Below are positions 12,989 to 14,063 of a stretch of DNA of 14,063 nucleotides, one piece after another. Source of the DNA: Synergistaceae bacterium. GTDB lineage: Bacteria; Synergistota; Synergistia; Synergistales; Aminobacteriaceae. The stretch's first letter is position 1; the number at the start of each line of letters is the position of its first letter. The stretch spans positions 1 through 14,063 of the forward strand of contig JAITPZ010000166.1 in assembly GCA_031289165.1 (NCBI GenBank), given 5' to 3'. The translations under genes were made by a program, and so were the position numbers. Under the pieces are notes generated by a model. It was given only the letters and a program-made list of their open reading frames with translations, was not told the origin of the DNA and did not search any database.

Positions 12989-14063
12989 TTACTCTATTTT
13001 GAAGTGAGCCAGGGTCGCGTTCAGTTCCTCGATGCCCTGAGACATCTGCAGGGCGGAGTCCGAGACCGACTTTCCCGTCTCGGTGGTCTGGGCGCTCAGG
13101 TCGCTCAGTTCTTTCAGCGACTCCGAGATTTCCTCCGTGCTGGTTCGGATCGCCTCCATGGCGTGGGACATTTCCGTGCTGCTCGCGGCCTGCTCCTGAG
13201 CCACGGCGGCGATGGACTGGATCGCGTCGTTGGCTCTGGTGATCTCGGACAGGGCCTTGTCCAGCTCCTGCACCGTCACGCTCGCCTTCGACATGATCTC
13301 CTTCACGATCACGACGGATTCCTCCGAGGCGGATATGGCCTGTCCGGCGTCCCTGCTCAGGGCCGTCACCAGGCCTTCGACGCTCCTCGACGCGTTGCGG
13401 GACTCCTCGGCGAGTTTGCGCACCTCCTCGGCGACGACGGCAAATCCCCGGCCCGCATCGCCGGCGCGTGCGGCCTCGATGGCGGCGTTCAGCGCCAGAA
13501 GGTTGGTCTGGTCCGCTATCGACCCGATAACCCCCATAAAGTTGGAAATCTCCGTCACCGAGCTCGAGAGCACCCGAATTTTTTCCTGATTTTCGGCCGT
13601 CTTTCCATCCACCCGGTTGATGTCGTCGACGAGGCTCGTCACGGCGCTCGCGGCGAGTTGTGAGATCTGGGTCGTTTTGGCCAGAGATTCCGCGCTGTTC
13701 ACCGACATCGTGGCGACGGAGTTCGCCCCCGCCGTCATCTCCGCGATACTGGAGGCGCCCTGCTCGACCGACCGGGTGTTGACGCCGCAGAGATCCGAAA
13801 CCTTCCGAATCAGAGCCCCGAACCTCGACGTCACGGACGCGTTCTCTTCGGAGAGTCGACTCAGCGCCGCGGCGTGGTCCGCAACCTGATCCGAGGTCTG
13901 AACCGTCTGGGTTACGGCGTCCAGTTGAGCGGCCACCATATCCGACATGGCCTCGACCAGGGTCCGAAGCTCCCCGCCTCCGTTGTAGCGGAAGTCCTCT
14001 TTCACTATCGTGAGATCGCCGCCGCGGCTTCTCTCCGTCAGCGCGACGATCCGCCCCACGGGC
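12989..14063 (-). CDS. Methyl-accepting chemotaxis protein, partial (N-terminus beyond right edge)
   Basis: This is the C-terminal 358 residues of a transmembrane chemoreceptor that signals through CheW/CheA. The first visible residues (PVGRIVALTERSRGGDLTI) are the end of a HAMP domain, so the ligand-binding domain and membrane helices lie outside the window; the GTG at 14059 is internal, not the start. The rest is a long coiled-coil signalling domain. Its conserved hairpin tip reads SIADQTNLLALNAAIEAARA followed by GDAGRGFAVVAEEVRKLAEE, the hallmark of MCPs. The protein ends FKIE without the CheR-tethering pentapeptide found in some receptors. The ligand cannot be predicted. The gene converges on the metal-ATPase operon across a palindromic spacer. 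Confidence 0.96.
   Translation of the reverse strand, partial: PVGRIVALTERSRGGDLTIVKEDFRYNGGGELRTLVEAMSDMVAAQLDAVTQTVQTSDQVADHAAALSRLSEENASVTSRFGALIRKVSDLCGVNTRSVEQGASSIAEMTAGANSVATMSVNSAESLAKTTQISQLAASAVTSLVDDINRVDGKTAENQEKIRVLSSSVTEISNFMGVIGSIADQTNLLALNAAIEAARAGDAGRGFAVVAEEVRKLAEESRNASRSVEGLVTALSRDAGQAISASEESVVIVKEIMSKASVTVQELDKALSEITRANDAIQSIAAVAQEQAASSTEMSHAMEAIRTSTEEISESLKELSDLSAQTTETGKSVSDSALQMSQGIEELNATLAHFKIE

Noticed and set aside
14057..14059. GTG as the start of the chemotaxis protein
   Set aside because: The frame is open to the window edge and the sequence around it is the interior of a HAMP domain, so the real start is outside the window.

Overview
This is GC-rich bacterial DNA, most likely from the phylum Synergistota (Synergistetes). 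The strongest clue is the tail of two secreted proteins (genes at 2531-4141 and 7588-9822). Each ends with a glycine-rich stretch, one Cys in a GGGC context, a short hydrophobic segment and a basic tail, which is the Synergist-CTERM protein-sorting signal. The indolepyruvate:ferredoxin oxidoreductase genes fit the amino-acid-fermenting anaerobes of that phylum. I cannot name the genus.

Layout from left to right. (1) Positions 1-2189, minus strand: iorA followed by iorB (iorB runs off the left edge), a ferredoxin-dependent enzyme that oxidises aryl pyruvates. (2) Positions 2190-2530: divergent regulatory region with a sigma70-type promoter for the rightward genes and a weaker candidate for iorAB. 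(3) Positions 2531-6233, plus strand: a DUF4198-like secreted protein with a Synergist-CTERM tail, then a NusG-domain-II protein, a Gx-transporter/Hpre_diP_synt_I membrane protein and an ApbE flavin transferase, closely spaced or overlapping. The last three are a recurrent membrane redox/flavin trio, but no rnf genes are in view. The NusG-II gene has an intact membrane-segment coding region upstream of its only ATG/GTG/TTG start. (4) Positions 6374-9822, plus strand: two secreted beta-helix proteins. One has a choice-of-anchor-Q-like end. The other has two homologous halves and a Synergist-CTERM tail. (5) Positions 9823-10117: a hairpin cluster, a strong promoter and a leader of about 150 nt. 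(6) Positions 10118-12801, plus strand: a three-gene operon made of a small DUF6110-like protein, a P1B-type metal ATPase lacking the usual CPC metal motif, and a small HMA2-like protein. (7) Positions 12802-12988: a palindrome-rich spacer with a 13-bp direct repeat. (8) Positions 12989-14063, minus strand: the C-terminal part of a methyl-accepting chemotaxis protein, cut by the right edge.

Functionally the window is a mosaic: fermentative amino-acid metabolism, an envelope flavin/redox module, surface-sorted proteins, metal export and chemotaxis. The least described parts are the DUF6110/ATPase/HMA2 operon and the Synergist-CTERM DUF4198 protein, which is predicted to have a histidine as its mature N-terminus. 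I see no CRISPR array, rRNA, tRNA, transposase or phage gene.
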